64,000 nucleotides of DNA, from NCBI GenBank assembly GCA_947683425.1, contig CANTUQ010000038.1, positions 62,001-126,000 of the forward strand, read 5' to 3'. A program made the translations under genes and the position numbers. Shown piece by piece: positions 46,601-59,300 of this stretch (the stretch's first letter is position 1; the number at the start of each line of letters is the position of its first letter). The DNA is from Excoecaria cochinchinensis (Eukaryota; Streptophyta; Magnoliopsida; Malpighiales; Euphorbiaceae). The notes under the pieces are model-generated. The model worked only from the letters and a program-made list of their open reading frames with translations. It ran no database searches and was not told the DNA's origin.

Positions 46601-49304
46601 GAGATAATTTAGGAGCTGCTATTTTCTGACTTTACTTGTCTAAATCTTGTATAAATACTTGTAATGTGTTAATGCAAAAATAAGAAATTCTACTCTGAAT
46701 TTCTTCATAGTATCATACCCTCTGCCATTTCTAAATGGTCGAGTTTACTCCCTGGCAGTAAGGTTTTTGATTTCCAGCACTCTTGTACTTGATATTTTTC
46801 TTTCGACAATTTAAGAGGTTGAGTTATCTCTCTCTAAACGACGTTGCCCACCTAGGAAGGAAGACAAGCCTTTGTTCGGTCTCTGTCCGGAATCACGCCG
46901 CGTCAGACTCCGGCAACACTGTTCACAACAGTAAGTTGAGCTCTTTATCAAGGTCACAATCTGTCCGTTTATTGTCGTCACCACCCTCACCGGAAAGAAG
47001 CCCAGGCCAATTCCGGTCAGTGCACCAAATCTCGGCGCCGTCCAACCTTGCGCGTCACCACACGCGCCGCTGAAGCACTTCGGTTTTGGCATTTCTTGGC
47101 TGATGTAAAAACGGACACTGTTTCGTTCTTCGACGACACCGCACCTACCGGAGGAAGCGCCAGACCAAGATCGGCCAGTACCCTGATTTTCGGCACTGTC
47201 AGACTCCATGCGAGTGCACGTGCCGAATATTCGAATCTGTGCACTATTCACCCGCCGGCGCGTGAAGCGCGTGAACTGTCCTCCGGCCACCGGTGGTCGC
47301 TGATTTTTGCTCTGATCAAGTCGCCGGCGCTTTCCGACTCTGACCAACCCTTCTCCGGCCAGTTCTGAAACTTCCTCCTTCTTGAACCTCTTTGACCTGG
47401 TTCTGTTCATTGTTCATAGTGCATTTTTTAATCTCCCATTATGTCAGAAAATGAAATTAAGCAAGTTGAGAAATTTTATACGGCTAATGATGGTCAAATT
47501 AGCCCAATTAAATTACATGGAAGTAATATTTATTTAGCCTGGTCTAGATCATGCTTATTATCTATTAAGGCTAGAAGATTACAAGGGTATATTAATGGAG
47601 ATAAAAAATCACCACCTGTTACTGACCCTACTTTTAGCTAATGGGACTCTGATAACTCTTTGGTTATGTCTTGGCTTCTAATTTGGATTGGAATCTGCAG
47701 GAGACATTCGCACCTGTTGCCAAAATGAATACAATCAGAATCTTGTTGTCTTGTGCAGCTAATTTGGATTGGAATCTGCAACAATTTGATGTGAAGAATG
47801 CATTCCTCCATGGAGACCTAGAAGAAGAGGTTTATATGGAGATACCTCCTGGTTTTGATGATGAAAGAACTAAAGGAAAGGTGTGCAGACTGAAGAAAGT
47901 CTTGTATGGATTGAAACAATTTCCAAGAGCTTGGTTTGACAGATTGAGCAAAGTCATGATTTCTTTTGGTTATCAACAGAGCAATGCTGATCATACCCTT
48001 TTCATGAGACACTCCAAGGGTAAAATCACTTTTCTCATAGTTTATGTTGATGACATTGTGATGACAGGGGATGATAAAGAAGAAATGGTTCGCCTGAAGA
48101 AACTTTTAGCTCAGGATTTTGAAATAAAGGATCTTGGAGAATTACGATATTTCTTGGGAATTGAAGTTGCCAGATCGACTAAAGGAATCTTTATTTCTCA
48201 GAGAAAATACATCTTAGATCTCTTGGATGAGACCGGTATGCTAGGATGCAAACCGGCAGACACGCCTATTGAAAGCAATCACAAGCTACAATCAGAAGTT
48301 GGAAAGTCAGTGGATAAAGAGAGATATCAAAGGTTAGTTGGGAGACTCATTTATCTCTCACACACTAAGCCAGATATACACATGCAAGCTGTCTTTAGAA
48401 TTTTGCGGTATTTGAAGTCTGTCCCAGAAAAGGGTCTTCTTTCCTTCAAACATGGTCATCTCCACATAGAAGCTTTTACAGATGCAGATTGGGCTGGATC
48501 CTTAAATGACCGACGATCTACATCAGGATATTGTACTCTTGTAGAAGGAAACTTAGTTACTTGGAGAAGTAAGAAGCAAAGTGTAGTTGCAAGATCGAGT
48601 GCTAAAGCAGAATACAGGGATATGGCTCAAGGTGTTTGTGAACTTCTTTGGCTGAGAAAGCTACTAGAAGAATTGAGACTATCTGGGGGAAGAAGACTAT
48701 CCTTATATTGTGACAATAAAGCCGCCATCAGTATAGCTCATAATCCTGTTCAGCATGACCGGACGAAACACATTGAAATTGATCAACATTTCATCAAAGA
48801 AAAGCTGACTGAAGGCACTTTGAGTTTATTCCATGTGAAGTCAGATAGACAGCTAATTAATATTTTCACAAAAGGACTTAATAGTCGAATTTTTCACACC
48901 ATAGTCTGCAAGTTGGGCATGTATAATATTTTTGCACCAACTTGAGGTGGGAGTGTTGAATATTGTTAGTCAGCTGTGTTGAATATTGTTAGTTTGGTTG
49001 TGTACATTAGTTGTTATGTTGACAATAGTAGATATTAGCTGTAGGAGCAGATTTAGGAGATAATTTAGGAGCTGCTATTTTCTGACTTTACTTGTCTAAA
49101 TCTTGTATAAATACTTGTAATGTGTTAATGCAAAAATAAGAAATTCTACTCTGAATTTCTTCAACTATAGACATAGTTTAGATCTGTGACCTCTGTTTCT
49201 ATACGAAGGCATGCATTAACTTGTTTTAGACTACCACAAAACCACTTCAATACAGATGCACTTCCTGGATACTGCTGGACTATGCGTAGTACCCTTGGAG
49301 GGTG

Positions 49305-49335
<31 letters not shown>

Positions 49336-51312
49336 CTCATCTCTTTCCATGATTAACTCACTCTTGGTCAAATTTCAAATGTGAAAAAACTAGAGAATCA
49401 AAATGAAATAATAGTTGCTGAATCCTAGTACATGTTGAAAGCTGACTCTAATTTAGTGTATAGTATGATGTCTTGTTGACATCATTGTTATTGGGGGTGT
49501 CCTTGGTGGTATTGTGATTTCTGTTTTTGAAGAAAAATTATTATATGCTCACTTTCAGGCGGATTGCTTGGATGATTTAGCCTGGGCAATTATGTACGAG
49601 ACAACAAAGTTAAGTTATCGGGTTTCTGAAGCTGATGTCACGCGTGCTCGTAATCAGGTAATCTCTATGCTCATTCTTTCCCATGGAACTTTATATATGC
49701 CTGTTCACATTTTTAATTGGTATTAATTAATGAAAGGATGCTAAGCCTTAGCCAAATAGCTTCTAATTATTATTATTCAAGCTGAATGGATTATCAATTA
49801 AATGTTAATGAAACAAATATATATTCATGACACTCTGAAATAAAGATAGTTGTTTCCTCAAGATAACAATTTATTATTAATTTATCCCCCAGCATTGACT
49901 TACTCTGTCCACCATACTTGTTTCATCTTCCAGTTAATTATTCTAATGATATTTGGATGGAGATCAGTTCTATTACAAAAATCATTACAATAAAAAATAG
50001 AATAGACCCCCCTTTTCTAATTAGTTCTAGTGTATATGTTCCGTTCTTCTACTACTGTTGGATTACATGCTTTACTGATGCCTATGTTTGATGCTGACCT
50101 ATTTGTAATCTTCTTTATGCTTTTGACCAAGTACCCTATATTCATATTTCTGTAGTGCATATTTGGTGATACTAGTGCATGTTGCACTAAGTATGAAATG
50201 TCTCCCCCCTCATTGTAATAATCATCCACTTGTGTGGTTGCAGTTGAAATCGTCATTGCTCCTTCACATAGATGGAACCAGTCCTGTAGCTGAGGACATC
50301 GGGCGCCAGGTATATCTTCTCTTCTGCATATAAAAATCTCGTAGGAGAAAATGTTAGGATTGTGATTTCAGTGTGATCACTTGATGAAAAGTCTCATTAA
50401 GGTTCATCATACTGTGATTACATGATTTGCTTAGTGTGGCATGGTGTGTGTCTGTCTAATTGGGTAGGTCATCAGATGATTAATAGCTTTGACCCTCAGT
50501 TGATACGATAACTCATTGGATGCTCTCTCTTGCTTGTTTTGATTTCAAGCTTGGTGGTATTTAGAGTCCAAATGATAATGACATAGTGATGTGCTCATGC
50601 GGTTTTGACATGTTATCTTATCCAATATATTTCAGTTTCTTTTTATAAGTTAAATCTCAGCTTACTTGTATAATATTGACATTAAATAGAAGTTTAACAT
50701 TACACCAATGTGACAGAATATTGGAGTGCTAATACTTGATATTTCAGATTATTCTGTGATATGTTGTTGTTGCTAAAACCTTAACTGGAGGTGCAGTTTG
50801 TGGTTTGTTAATGCTGTGCATTCAATAACAAAATGGCAGCCTAGTTTAAGACTGTTGTTACTTTTAAGATTTAATAGTCACAAAAAAAGTTATCAAAGCT
50901 GTGCATGGAAATCATAACTGTTCCTGTTGACTGTAGTGAGGTTAGAATAAGAATTTAGTAAGAATTATTTCAGCTTATATTCAATGTCTTTTAACTATTG
51001 GTTGTAATTTGCTTGTGGTTGCAGCTACTTACTTATGGCCGTAGAATTCCATTTGCGGAATTATTTGCTAGAATTGATGCCGTTGATGCAAGTACCATTA
51101 AACGTGTTGCAAACAGATTCATTCACGATAAGGTAGGAACCCATGGCAACCGAACTTTTATTGGCTTGCTAGTTCCTCATTGACAACAAAATTGAAAGTG
51201 GTTAATGCCTATTGCCTTTTGACAGGATATAGCGATTGCTGGAATGGGTCCAATCCAGGGGTTGCCCGACTATAACTGGTTCAGACGTAGGACCTACTTG
51301 AACCGCTACTAG
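43677..51312 (+). CDS. MPPBETA: Mitochondrial processing peptidase subunit beta (MPP-beta / complex III core 1)
   Basis: Nine exons: 43677-44351, 45035-45199, 45345-45482, 45578-45729, 46033-46141, 49559-49657, 50244-50309, 51025-51132 and 51226-51312. All borders are GT-AG and in phase, giving 532 residues. It is the catalytic subunit of the M16 metallopeptidase that removes presequences from imported mitochondrial proteins; in plants it is built into the cytochrome bc1 complex. The first 50 or so residues are Arg/Ser/Ala/Pro-rich, like a presequence. The zinc site is present: HFLEH at residues 142-146 (H142, E145, H146), with distal ligand E222 in REMQE. The C terminus is DYNWFRRRTYLNRY, as in plant homologues. 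Intron 5 (46142-49558) contains a copia element that leaves the exons untouched. The gene looks functional. Confidence 0.97.
46708..47440 (+). other. Copia untranslated leader
   Basis: 733 bp between the left LTR and the gag start, GC-richer than its surroundings, with no supported protein in either strand. Confidence 0.55.
47441..47675 (+). pseudogene. Copia gag N-terminal fragment
   Basis: MSENEIKQVEKFYTAND, then ISPIKLHGSNIYLAWSR and ARRLQGYINGDKK are typical of the first part of copia gag. An in-frame TAA at 47639-47641 is followed in frame by WDSDNSLVMSWL, which is still gag. The sequence then jumps at about 47677 to reverse-transcriptase sequence. Confidence 0.8.
47671..48945 (+). CDS. 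Copia reverse transcriptase - RNase H, open reading frame
   Basis: An open frame of 424 residues. After a junction-derived start come QETFAPVAKMNT, QQFDVKNAFLHGDLEEEVYM and VYVDDIVMTGDD (the active-site aspartates are present), then RYFLGIEVARSTKG. RNase H follows (FTDADWAGSLNDRRSTSGYC, ending EIDQHFIKEKL). Between RT and RNase H, SHTKPDIHMQAVFRILRYLK appears shorter than in related copia proteins, suggesting an in-frame loss of roughly 20 codons. It has no stops and no start of its own; it would need the missing gag-protease-integrase for activity. It is probably not independently expressed. Confidence 0.8.
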   Translation: MASNLDWNLQETFAPVAKMNTIRILLSCAANLDWNLQQFDVKNAFLHGDLEEEVYMEIPPGFDDERTKGKVCRLKKVLYGLKQFPRAWFDRLSKVMISFGYQQSNADHTLFMRHSKGKITFLIVYVDDIVMTGDDKEEMVRLKKLLAQDFEIKDLGELRYFLGIEVARSTKGIFISQRKYILDLLDETGMLGCKPADTPIESNHKLQSEVGKSVDKERYQRLVGRLIYLSHTKPDIHMQAVFRILRYLKSVPEKGLLSFKHGHLHIEAFTDADWAGSLNDRRSTSGYCTLVEGNLVTWRSKKQSVVARSSAKAEYRDMAQGVCELLWLRKLLEELRLSGGRRLSLYCDNKAAISIAHNPVQHDRTKHIEIDQHFIKEKLTEGTLSLFHVKSDRQLINIFTKGLNSRIFHTIVCKLGMYNIFAPT

Positions 51313-53491
51313 ACTCACTTTTTTCTTCTGTTACTGCATCGCGATATAGTTGGGCGGTCACAAACATTTCATTGAATTTACAGCAAAACCAAAATCCTTT
51401 TGGGGAGGAGCCCGCACAGGCAGGGTTTTCAGATCCTTATTTTTGTTCAGGTTTCTCTGTATTTCTATTATTGATGCAGCAATAAAGAATGAGAATGCCA
51501 TGTTCAGTAATTTTGCTGTTATAAGGGATTGAAAAAGGCATTTCTTTTTGTCCATATATTTTTTTTTTTTGTCAACTGGATCTCTGCTTACCTGCATAAA
51601 AGAGTTTTAGATTCCAAAAATCAATGGCTTTTATTGTTTGTTCAACTGCCAACTTGCCCATGCCCATGTTCTGCCTTTGAGATATTGAACAATTTGGCTG
51701 CTGCTTTTATAATATGTATTTTAGATAAAATGGTTACTTTTAATATTGTTATTTTAATTATAATAAAATTGAATAAGTTTTTGACTCCTAACCCATCTCC
51801 TGCTTTCCCAGCTCTCTGTTTATTCGTTCAACTGCCAACGTGATTTGACCTGAAAAGCTTATCGAGTATATCATTGATGGGGAAAAATGGTGAATGAAAC
51901 GAATCTGTCTCTATCAACATAAATGAATTGTTGTTTAACCATTAAAATGATTATTTACTTGCTACAAATAAATTAAAATTTCCTCGCTGCAAATAGTGAT
52001 CTTAACTTAATTATGAGTTGACGTGTCTTTGAGCTTTATCAAAATCTGATTATTTAGGAGATTAGGTTGGCAACCATTTAGAATAGATAACAACCTTCCT
52101 AAATGCCATTATTACTGGACAACTTCTGTGTAGATCAAAAAGAATTTTGATAACATTATTCTAAAGTTTTCTTTTTTTTTACAACATTTATTTTATCTGT
52201 ATGATTTTTTTTAGCAATGATTAATTCAGCAATTTTGCAATATTTTCTTGAAATTAAAATCAAGTTATGATAAGATTAATTAGTTTAGTATGTATGCTTT
52301 TTTATTTCTTTCTGAAATATCAGTATATATGCATTTATTTTTCAATCACACTAACATGTATTATTTTTAATAATATTATCAACATAATTAATTTTCTTTT
52401 ACTTTTAAAATGATAATAAAATAACTGTTTAGAGCTTCAACCTCATTTAATATTATCATGAAAATTTTTCATGCCGCTCATATCCGTGCACTAATTTATT
52501 AATCAATTAAATAACATATGATCACACAAAAAAATGCAAGTAAAAAAATTAATTCATATATTACAAATGCTGATGTTTGTTGTATAATGATTTATCAACT
52601 CTATATATGAATGGAATTAAATAAAAATATGTTTTTTCGTATTATTGACCACTGTGATTAATTTTATTTTCTTATATAAGCTATCATTAAAGCATCCGTT
52701 GAAATTATCATTTCAATTAATAATTCGATAGTATCTGATTTCTAATTTTAAAAAATAAAGTTTTGAGATTGGTAGCAGAATTTGACTAACATAATTGGCC
52801 AAAATAATTTTATAATTGAAATTTAATATATACCTATATACTTAAAAGCTCCCATATATCTCCACCACTGTTCAGGATCATGGGCCAAAAAAAACACTAT
52901 TTAGTCGGGTTTTCAACCTAGTTTAGGTAAAAAATAAGCCGATATTTATGGGACAACACTGTGCAAAATTATAATAAAAAAAATTCAGTAGAAAAGACAA
53001 TTGAATTATCTAGAAAATTTTAATATTCATTAATCCTTTTACAAAAGAAAAAGGAGTTCAATATTATAACAAAATCAGGAGCCCACAAAGAATCCCACAA
53101 TCACATCACACCATTAACACAGCTTGCATTTGTAGTTGGACAGAAGACGTGACTTTCCCATTTCTCTGGTTTTTATGTTTTTTTAATTCTTAATTTGCCA
53201 CTTTAGTTTGTTAATTTAAAACAACCCAAATGTGATTAGTGTTTCATTGTAAGTATCGAACCCATTTTAAAAGTTATTGCCTTTGGCTGATTTCCTTGCT
53301 CAAAAATCTTTTTTTTTTTTTTTTTTTGGTTTCTCAGAAATCTGAGTCTCTTTTCTTCGATCTTATCGCCGCCATTTTTACTTATAATTCTCCGCCCCCT
53401 CTCTTTATAGAAAGTCTCTTCCTTTCTTGTTTTCACTGCTAATTATTTATAGTTTCGGATCTTTGTATAATCAAGTGAAGAATAATTAACA
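51313..53491. other. MPP-beta 3' UTR and intergenic DNA
   Basis: The first few hundred bases are probably MPP-beta 3' UTR. From about 51850 the DNA is AT-rich without a supported gene or recognisable element. A T-run and pyrimidine-rich leader just before 53492 belong to the next gene. Confidence 0.6.
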
Positions 53492-55337
53492 ATGGCTTCC
53501 ACCTCTGTTCCCTGTCCTAACACTGCTTTGGTTGCTCGTGTTGGATCCAATGCTTCTAACCCAAATCCCACCAAGATTGTATCTTTTCCTTCTCGTGCCT
53601 CCAATCTTCTTGGATTTCAGGTTACCTCCTGCTTTAATTTCCTTTTCTTATTATAATTCTTTCAAAGAGTAATGTGGTGTTTATTCATTATTACCATGGC
53701 ATTTGGTTATATTTATTTGTTCTATTTTTAGTTCTTATGATTGTTTTGGAGTAAAACGATATATTTCCAATTTAGAAGTTTTGTTTTGTGTTTATATATG
53801 ATATAAATGAACCAACTTTATTATGAAATTGGTTTACATATCTGCCATGAGTGATGGGTTATGGTGGAAAATTGTGACTGCTTTGCTCTTGGGATCAATG
53901 CAGATGAAAATGTGATTTTGTTGGCTGTCTTTACTCATTTGCCTAGATTTGATCCACTTGACTTCAGTTAACTCCCTCTGACTTTGATTCAAATTTTTGT
54001 TCTTTTTAGTTGGGGGATTCAAATTTGTACTGTAAGTAAACCTACTGTTGAAGTTAGTTAATTGTTGGATGATGTGATGATTGTGATTTGCAGTGCGTTA
54101 AAAAGAAGCAATCTGCTTTTGTGAAGGTGCAAGCTCAGTTGAATAAGCTGTGTTTTAGTCAAGGAAAACTTTATGTGCTTAAATGAAACATCAATTATGA
54201 TCAATATCATGGTTTGATTAACTTAGCTTTTAAAATAAAGGTTATTGCCAAGGCCTCTTCAAATTCCGCACCAGTGTTGGAAACTAGCTTGAAGAATGCA
54301 CCATTGGAGGAAAAAGGGACCTCTGCGGCTAACAACATTCCAGATGAATCAACAATTTCATCATTCATGACTCAGGTCTCAGACCTTGTCAAGTAAGTGA
54401 ATGAGTTATGTTCTTAGTGCACATATATGTACCTAGTTAGTTGTTTGTTTGAATTGATTTGAATTTCATGAGTAGGCTTGTGGATTCAAGAGATATCTCT
54501 GAACTCCAATTGAAGCAGCTAGATATTGAAGTCATAATAAGGAAAAAGGAGGCTTTGCAACCACCTCCATCCCCACCTGCACCTCCGGTTATGCAAACTC
54601 CAGCTTACCCACATGCCATGGTTCCATCTCCACCACCACCAGCTCCTGCATCTCCTCCTGCTAGTCCTGCTCCTTCTAGTGCACCAGCATCACCTTCCCT
54701 TGCAAAGTCTAGTTCATCATCTCATCCACCGCTGAAGTGCCCCATGGCTGGAACCTTTTATCGGTCTCCAGCACCTGGTGAACCTGCATTTGTGAAGGTA
54801 TGTGCTCATGTTACTGGGCTACCTGTGTAATAGCTGGAGCCCCTAAACACAGCCTTGTATTAGTTTCCTATGAATCCATCATTCTATTGTGTGCTCAAAC
54901 TCTCATGCCAGGGCTGAATTAACCATGTTTTGCCATCTATGCTGCTTGTTTTTTCCTCAGGTGGGAGATAAAGTGCAGAAAGGACAGGTCATTTGCATCA
55001 TTGAAGCCATGAAACTAATGAATGATATCGAAGTACACCTCTCCTCTTTCATTTTTGGCTTTTACTTAGCTTGTTATTTGAAGTTCAATGTAATGATATA
55101 TTGATATATACACTTTTGATTATTTGTTTGTTATATATGTAACGTCAATTCTTTTCTGGTTTCTTAGGCTGATCAGTCTGGAACCATAGTTGAGATTCTG
55201 GTAGAGAATGGGCAACCAGTTAGCGTGGACACGGTATTATATTTCTCTATCTCTTCTATATTTTAAACATTCACATCTCATATTATGAACGATTTTCTTT
55301 TCTTGCTTTTCAGCCTTTATTTGTCATTGTACCATGA
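53492..55337 (+). CDS. BCCP2: Biotin carboxyl carrier protein of plastid acetyl-CoA carboxylase
   Basis: Exons: 53492-53620, 54094-54126, 54241-54392, 54476-54797, 54961-55032, 55168-55233 and 55314-55337; 265 residues. It carries the biotin of heteromeric acetyl-CoA carboxylase in the chloroplast, first step of fatty-acid synthesis. A Ser/Thr-rich transit peptide (MASTSVPCPNTALV) is followed by LVDSRDISELQLKQLDIEV, a Pro/Ala-rich linker (54555-54735), then the biotinyl domain from CPMAGTFYRSPAPGEPAFVK. The biotin motif is EAMKLM with K230, so this is a true BCCP and not a BADC-type regulator that lacks the lysine. The domain ends SVDTPLFVIVP. Exon 2 is the uncertain part: the only in-frame GT donor is at 54127, which skips conserved-looking VQAQLNK. 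The symbol is chosen from gene order next to SCC2; BCCP1 is not excluded by sequence. Confidence 0.92.
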
Positions 55338-56370
55338 GTGGTTTCAAAGGATCATTCTACTTGGTGGCAGCCATTGTTTCTAGTGGACTACCTTAAAGTC
55401 ACAATATCCATTCAACTTTTAATTTTTACTCTGTAATTTTAAATGAACAATTGTAAGATTTTGGTTTTAGGAAATCTTTTTTACCCTTAGTTTGATAACT
55501 AGAAATTTTAAGGCTATAGAAATCAGGGAATGCAAAGTCATTTTTTGTTTTTCAAAAATGCAGTTTGTGTCAAATTTAGATACCTTTGAGTGAATACCGA
55601 AGCTTATTTCTGTTTTCCCAAAAATGGGTGCAGAGCTAATAGAATCAAAGACCATATATGTCTAATGGGCTAACACGGGATTTGTGGTTGATTTGCTTTC
55701 GCGATCACAAGAAGTTTACACTCCAAAATCACTAAGCTTCGAGCTTATGAGGGTTCAGAGCTCACCCATGCCAAAAAGTGTTAAAAGTGTCATAATTTGA
55801 ATAAATATGCAAGCTAGATATTTTTTGTTTTGGGTATATATGATATGTGTGTTCAATGGAGCCTGGTTAATCATCTGTAGAATTTTGTGTTGTACCATTT
55901 ATGGACAAGTTCAATACACTTAATAAAATATTTTTTTCGAGACGAGTGGAGAAATATTAATTTATCTATTTTTACAAAGAGATGTTAAAATAGGTATGTT
56001 GTAAAAAATACGATCTATATATTCATATACATTAACATATACAAAGAACTATACACAGCACATTTGATAATCGAGACGTAGCTTTCAGTCGGAAGAGCTT
56101 ATGGAAAAGTTTTTATGGCGGATTAAAGAAAAATCGTGAATTTCATTAACAAAAAAGAATGTAGTCACAAAAATATTGAACAAAATACAAAATGGAAACA
56201 GCTTCAGAAAGTGCCTGCAGGCCTATACTTAAAGAGCCTGCATATCCCAGGCTCACTTTCTTCTATTTCCATAACTATTTTCTTTCTTGTCATTCTATCC
56301 TATAGCTTTTCCTTTCTCCCAAGTAAATTTACATGTTAGCCTATCTATGCTTATATTTACAATAAGCTAC
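55338..56370. other. Convergent intergenic region between BCCP and SCC2
   Basis: It contains the 3' UTRs of two genes transcribed towards each other. No other supported feature; AT-rich around 55900-56200. Confidence 0.7.
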
Positions 56371-59300
56371 CTAATACCGCTGCCTAACTGCTCTGCTGTT
56401 TCCTTTCCTACCGCTACCACTGACCCTCCGAACCCCTCCAGTCCAGTCCTCATCATCATCTTCACCATCATCTCCATTCATACGCCCTTGTTTCGTTTTT
56501 CTGGGGGTAGGTCGCTTTCTCTTTATGTTTGCAGTGAAAGTCGAGTAATCGACAGCATCTTCTTTTAAAGCACCCTTAAATTCCTGTACAAGCAAGGAAG
56601 AGAACATATATACACATGCGCAGGAAATTCACGAAATAAACCAATTACCATATTATACCTCATGACAATATGATAGCAAACTTTATAATATACCTGATAT
56701 CTCTGTACCAAATCTGCATAAGTGGACGGCAAACTAGTGGATGTCCCACTGATGTCAAAGGGAATATTCTGCCTTGAGAGGACTTCTCCAGGTTTGGAAG
56801 GCTCATTTGGAGAAAAAGCCTGGACATAGATCGTATCAAGTGACTTGCTATACACTTAATTTAGCCTAAAGTAAAGAAAAGCAGAATAAAATAGTACAGC
56901 TTATACCTGGCAGCGGGCATCATTCAGGCTATATACAATTTTTAGATGCCGCTTGAGCTTCAAAAGAAGCTGCACCGCAGTTGCATTAAGACAGTCAACC
57001 TGCACAAACACCAACAGGGCTGTTAGAAGCAAGAACATGATGAAATTCTTCCTACGGATGTAATTATTTATCCACAAGAGGGACATTTAAGGCTGCTAAA
57101 GTTAAGTCCCACTGCAAACTACCAGTATTTTGCAAGAAAGACCTCTGGGAAAGGGAAAAACAGGCAGTATCACAAGAGGATTCTCCACCATTTCTCCTAC
57201 CACGTATAAAATTTTGTGCACAGGTTTAGAGGAAAAAGCCTTAAGTTTGTCCAACCGCCACATTCTGCATTTGAGTATAGATAGAGCCAAAACTTAAAAA
57301 ATGTACCTGGATCTTATCCAAATCATCTTTTGAGATGCTGAAAGGATCATCAGGACTCATCTTGTCTATCTTTGGATCTCTCAAGACATTAGAATTCAAG
57401 TCCAAATGGGGCTCCTCCAGAGTTGTCCCATTCAAATCAAATGACATCAAAGGAGTCGAATCAGGATCAGCAACTGGCTCTTGCTGAACTACCCCATTTA
57501 AATCCATGGTAGCCATATACCGTTCTTGCCCTTGCTCAAAGACCCCATTTTCATGGGATACCTTTCTGGAATTCTTTTGTGACAAGTGTAAGATTAAGCC
57601 CTTCATATTTGCTTCAAGTGCTCCAGCCCTAACTTGTATTATCCGATTTATAGAATAAATCAAATAAAGGGGCTCATCAGGTAAAGTAAACGGCAGCATG
57701 GCAAGTACTTCTGTGCAGTACCTATAGAAAGAATCAACCAACTTCAGTAAATACCAAAGCCAAATTAGAATAGTGAAATCTGGGACCAACACCAAAGAGA
57801 GAACTCACATCAAAAATGGAACAACTGAATCTGTCCGGCCTGGGCTGTCAAATTTACGGACAATTGAAGACATAAATTTGTTCCTTGACACACGGTTTCC
57901 ACGAATAAGCCTGTAGATCCGGGAAACTCCAAGTCTTGTTTGAGTGAGAGATCCACCTTCAGGTTTTCCCTTTAAATTTCCAGCAGCTCTAGATTGGTTT
58001 TTCTGGTTTAGATTTTCCGCAGGGACCCCGCAAATGGATTGCATGAATATAAATGATAGCTGGAGGCCATCACCCAACCGACTTTCAAAAAAAGCAGGAT
58101 ACCTGAAATGAAGTTATTCATAAATTGGTATACAAACATCAAGGAGGAGAAAAAGGAAATGGGTTCCCAAGGAGTATACTTCTCATTCATATTCATCAGT
58201 AAATGATGTGCCAACTTTGAGTTCGACTCTAAAGGATCTGTTTCAAGTGCTATAAGGTATGGAACACAAGTTATAGGATGCACCAGACCTTGACGTAGCA
58301 CTACCTCCACAATCTGCAATAAAAATGTAGCAAGAAAAACTCAAGACACACAACTCCAACATTAAGTCTCATCGAAGGCAAAATTAAATCATTATGCTGC
58401 CAAGCCAGCTGCATATGAATAGTCAGACCAAGAAATAGGCGATTTATTTCTAATAACAGGATCTTAATTCAAAATTTCCAACACCTGTGGCTTTCATTTT
58501 CCAAATATCTTAGGCCTATACGTATACTATTCTTTCCTTCTTGCATAAGTTGTTCCCAGGCCAATTACATTGACAGAGATGGGAACAAGAACAAAGAACA
58601 TGGATTCTCACCTTGAGTGCAGTCTGGCGAACTTGTTCATTGAAATCCAAGCACCTCCCCAAAATATTATCCCAATACAACTGAACTATACCTCCACAGA
58701 TGTTAGTATCACCTGCTCCTGCTGCAACAGGTACACTTTGGCCCCCTTCTACCGGATAATGATTTGCATTATCACTGGCCTTATCTGTTCCCATTTGGCT
58801 TTCGGCATCAAGAAGATACTCATACATGTTTTGCAATGATTGCATCTGAATAGAAGAATCATAAGTCAAAAATAAAAAAATGGAAACACAGAACAAGAGG
58901 GGCCATTATTACCTTAAGACGAACATCAGAACCTGAGGACAAAGTTGCCTCTAATATTTTCCCGATACCCTTTTCCAGCATATATTCCGGCCTAGCAATT
59001 AAAAGAAAACCTAATGCCTACAAGAATTACAAAAAAGATAAGTATGCCATAAAGTACAGGCTTGAAAAAAAAACAGCACCAAAAACAAAAAACAGAGACA
59101 GACAGCACACCTGCAAAGATCTCACTTTAATACCAAAATCCTCCATTTGGAGGTACTTCTTAAGTAACGTGAGGTGGCTAACAGAATCAATGTTTTGGTT
59201 ACTGGAGGTAATCACCAAAGAATTACCATAGCGAATAAGCAACCCAAGACAAAACAGAGAGCGACACACTAGCTGCAAGTTGCATAGAGAAGAAAACATT

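Larger units (their letters stand above)
46498..49163 (+). mobile_element. Internally deleted Ty1/copia element in MPP-beta intron 5, TSD ACTAT
   Basis: LTRs of 210 bp each at 46498-46707 and 48954-49163 (TGTTGAATATTG...AATTTCTTCA) are flanked by ACTAT at 46493-46497 and 49164-49168. I count three differences between the LTRs, all transitions, so the insertion is young. A degenerate primer-binding site (TAGTATCATACC) follows the left LTR, and a purine tract (GAGGTGGGAG) precedes the right LTR. It is 2666 bp long and lacks most of gag, protease and integrase. It has the same orientation as the host gene. Confidence 0.95.

Noticed and set aside
46811..47410. 199-codon minus-strand frame in the copia leader
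   Set aside because: GC-rich leader sequence with no family resemblance and no conserved context; overlapping plus-strand frames are equally open.
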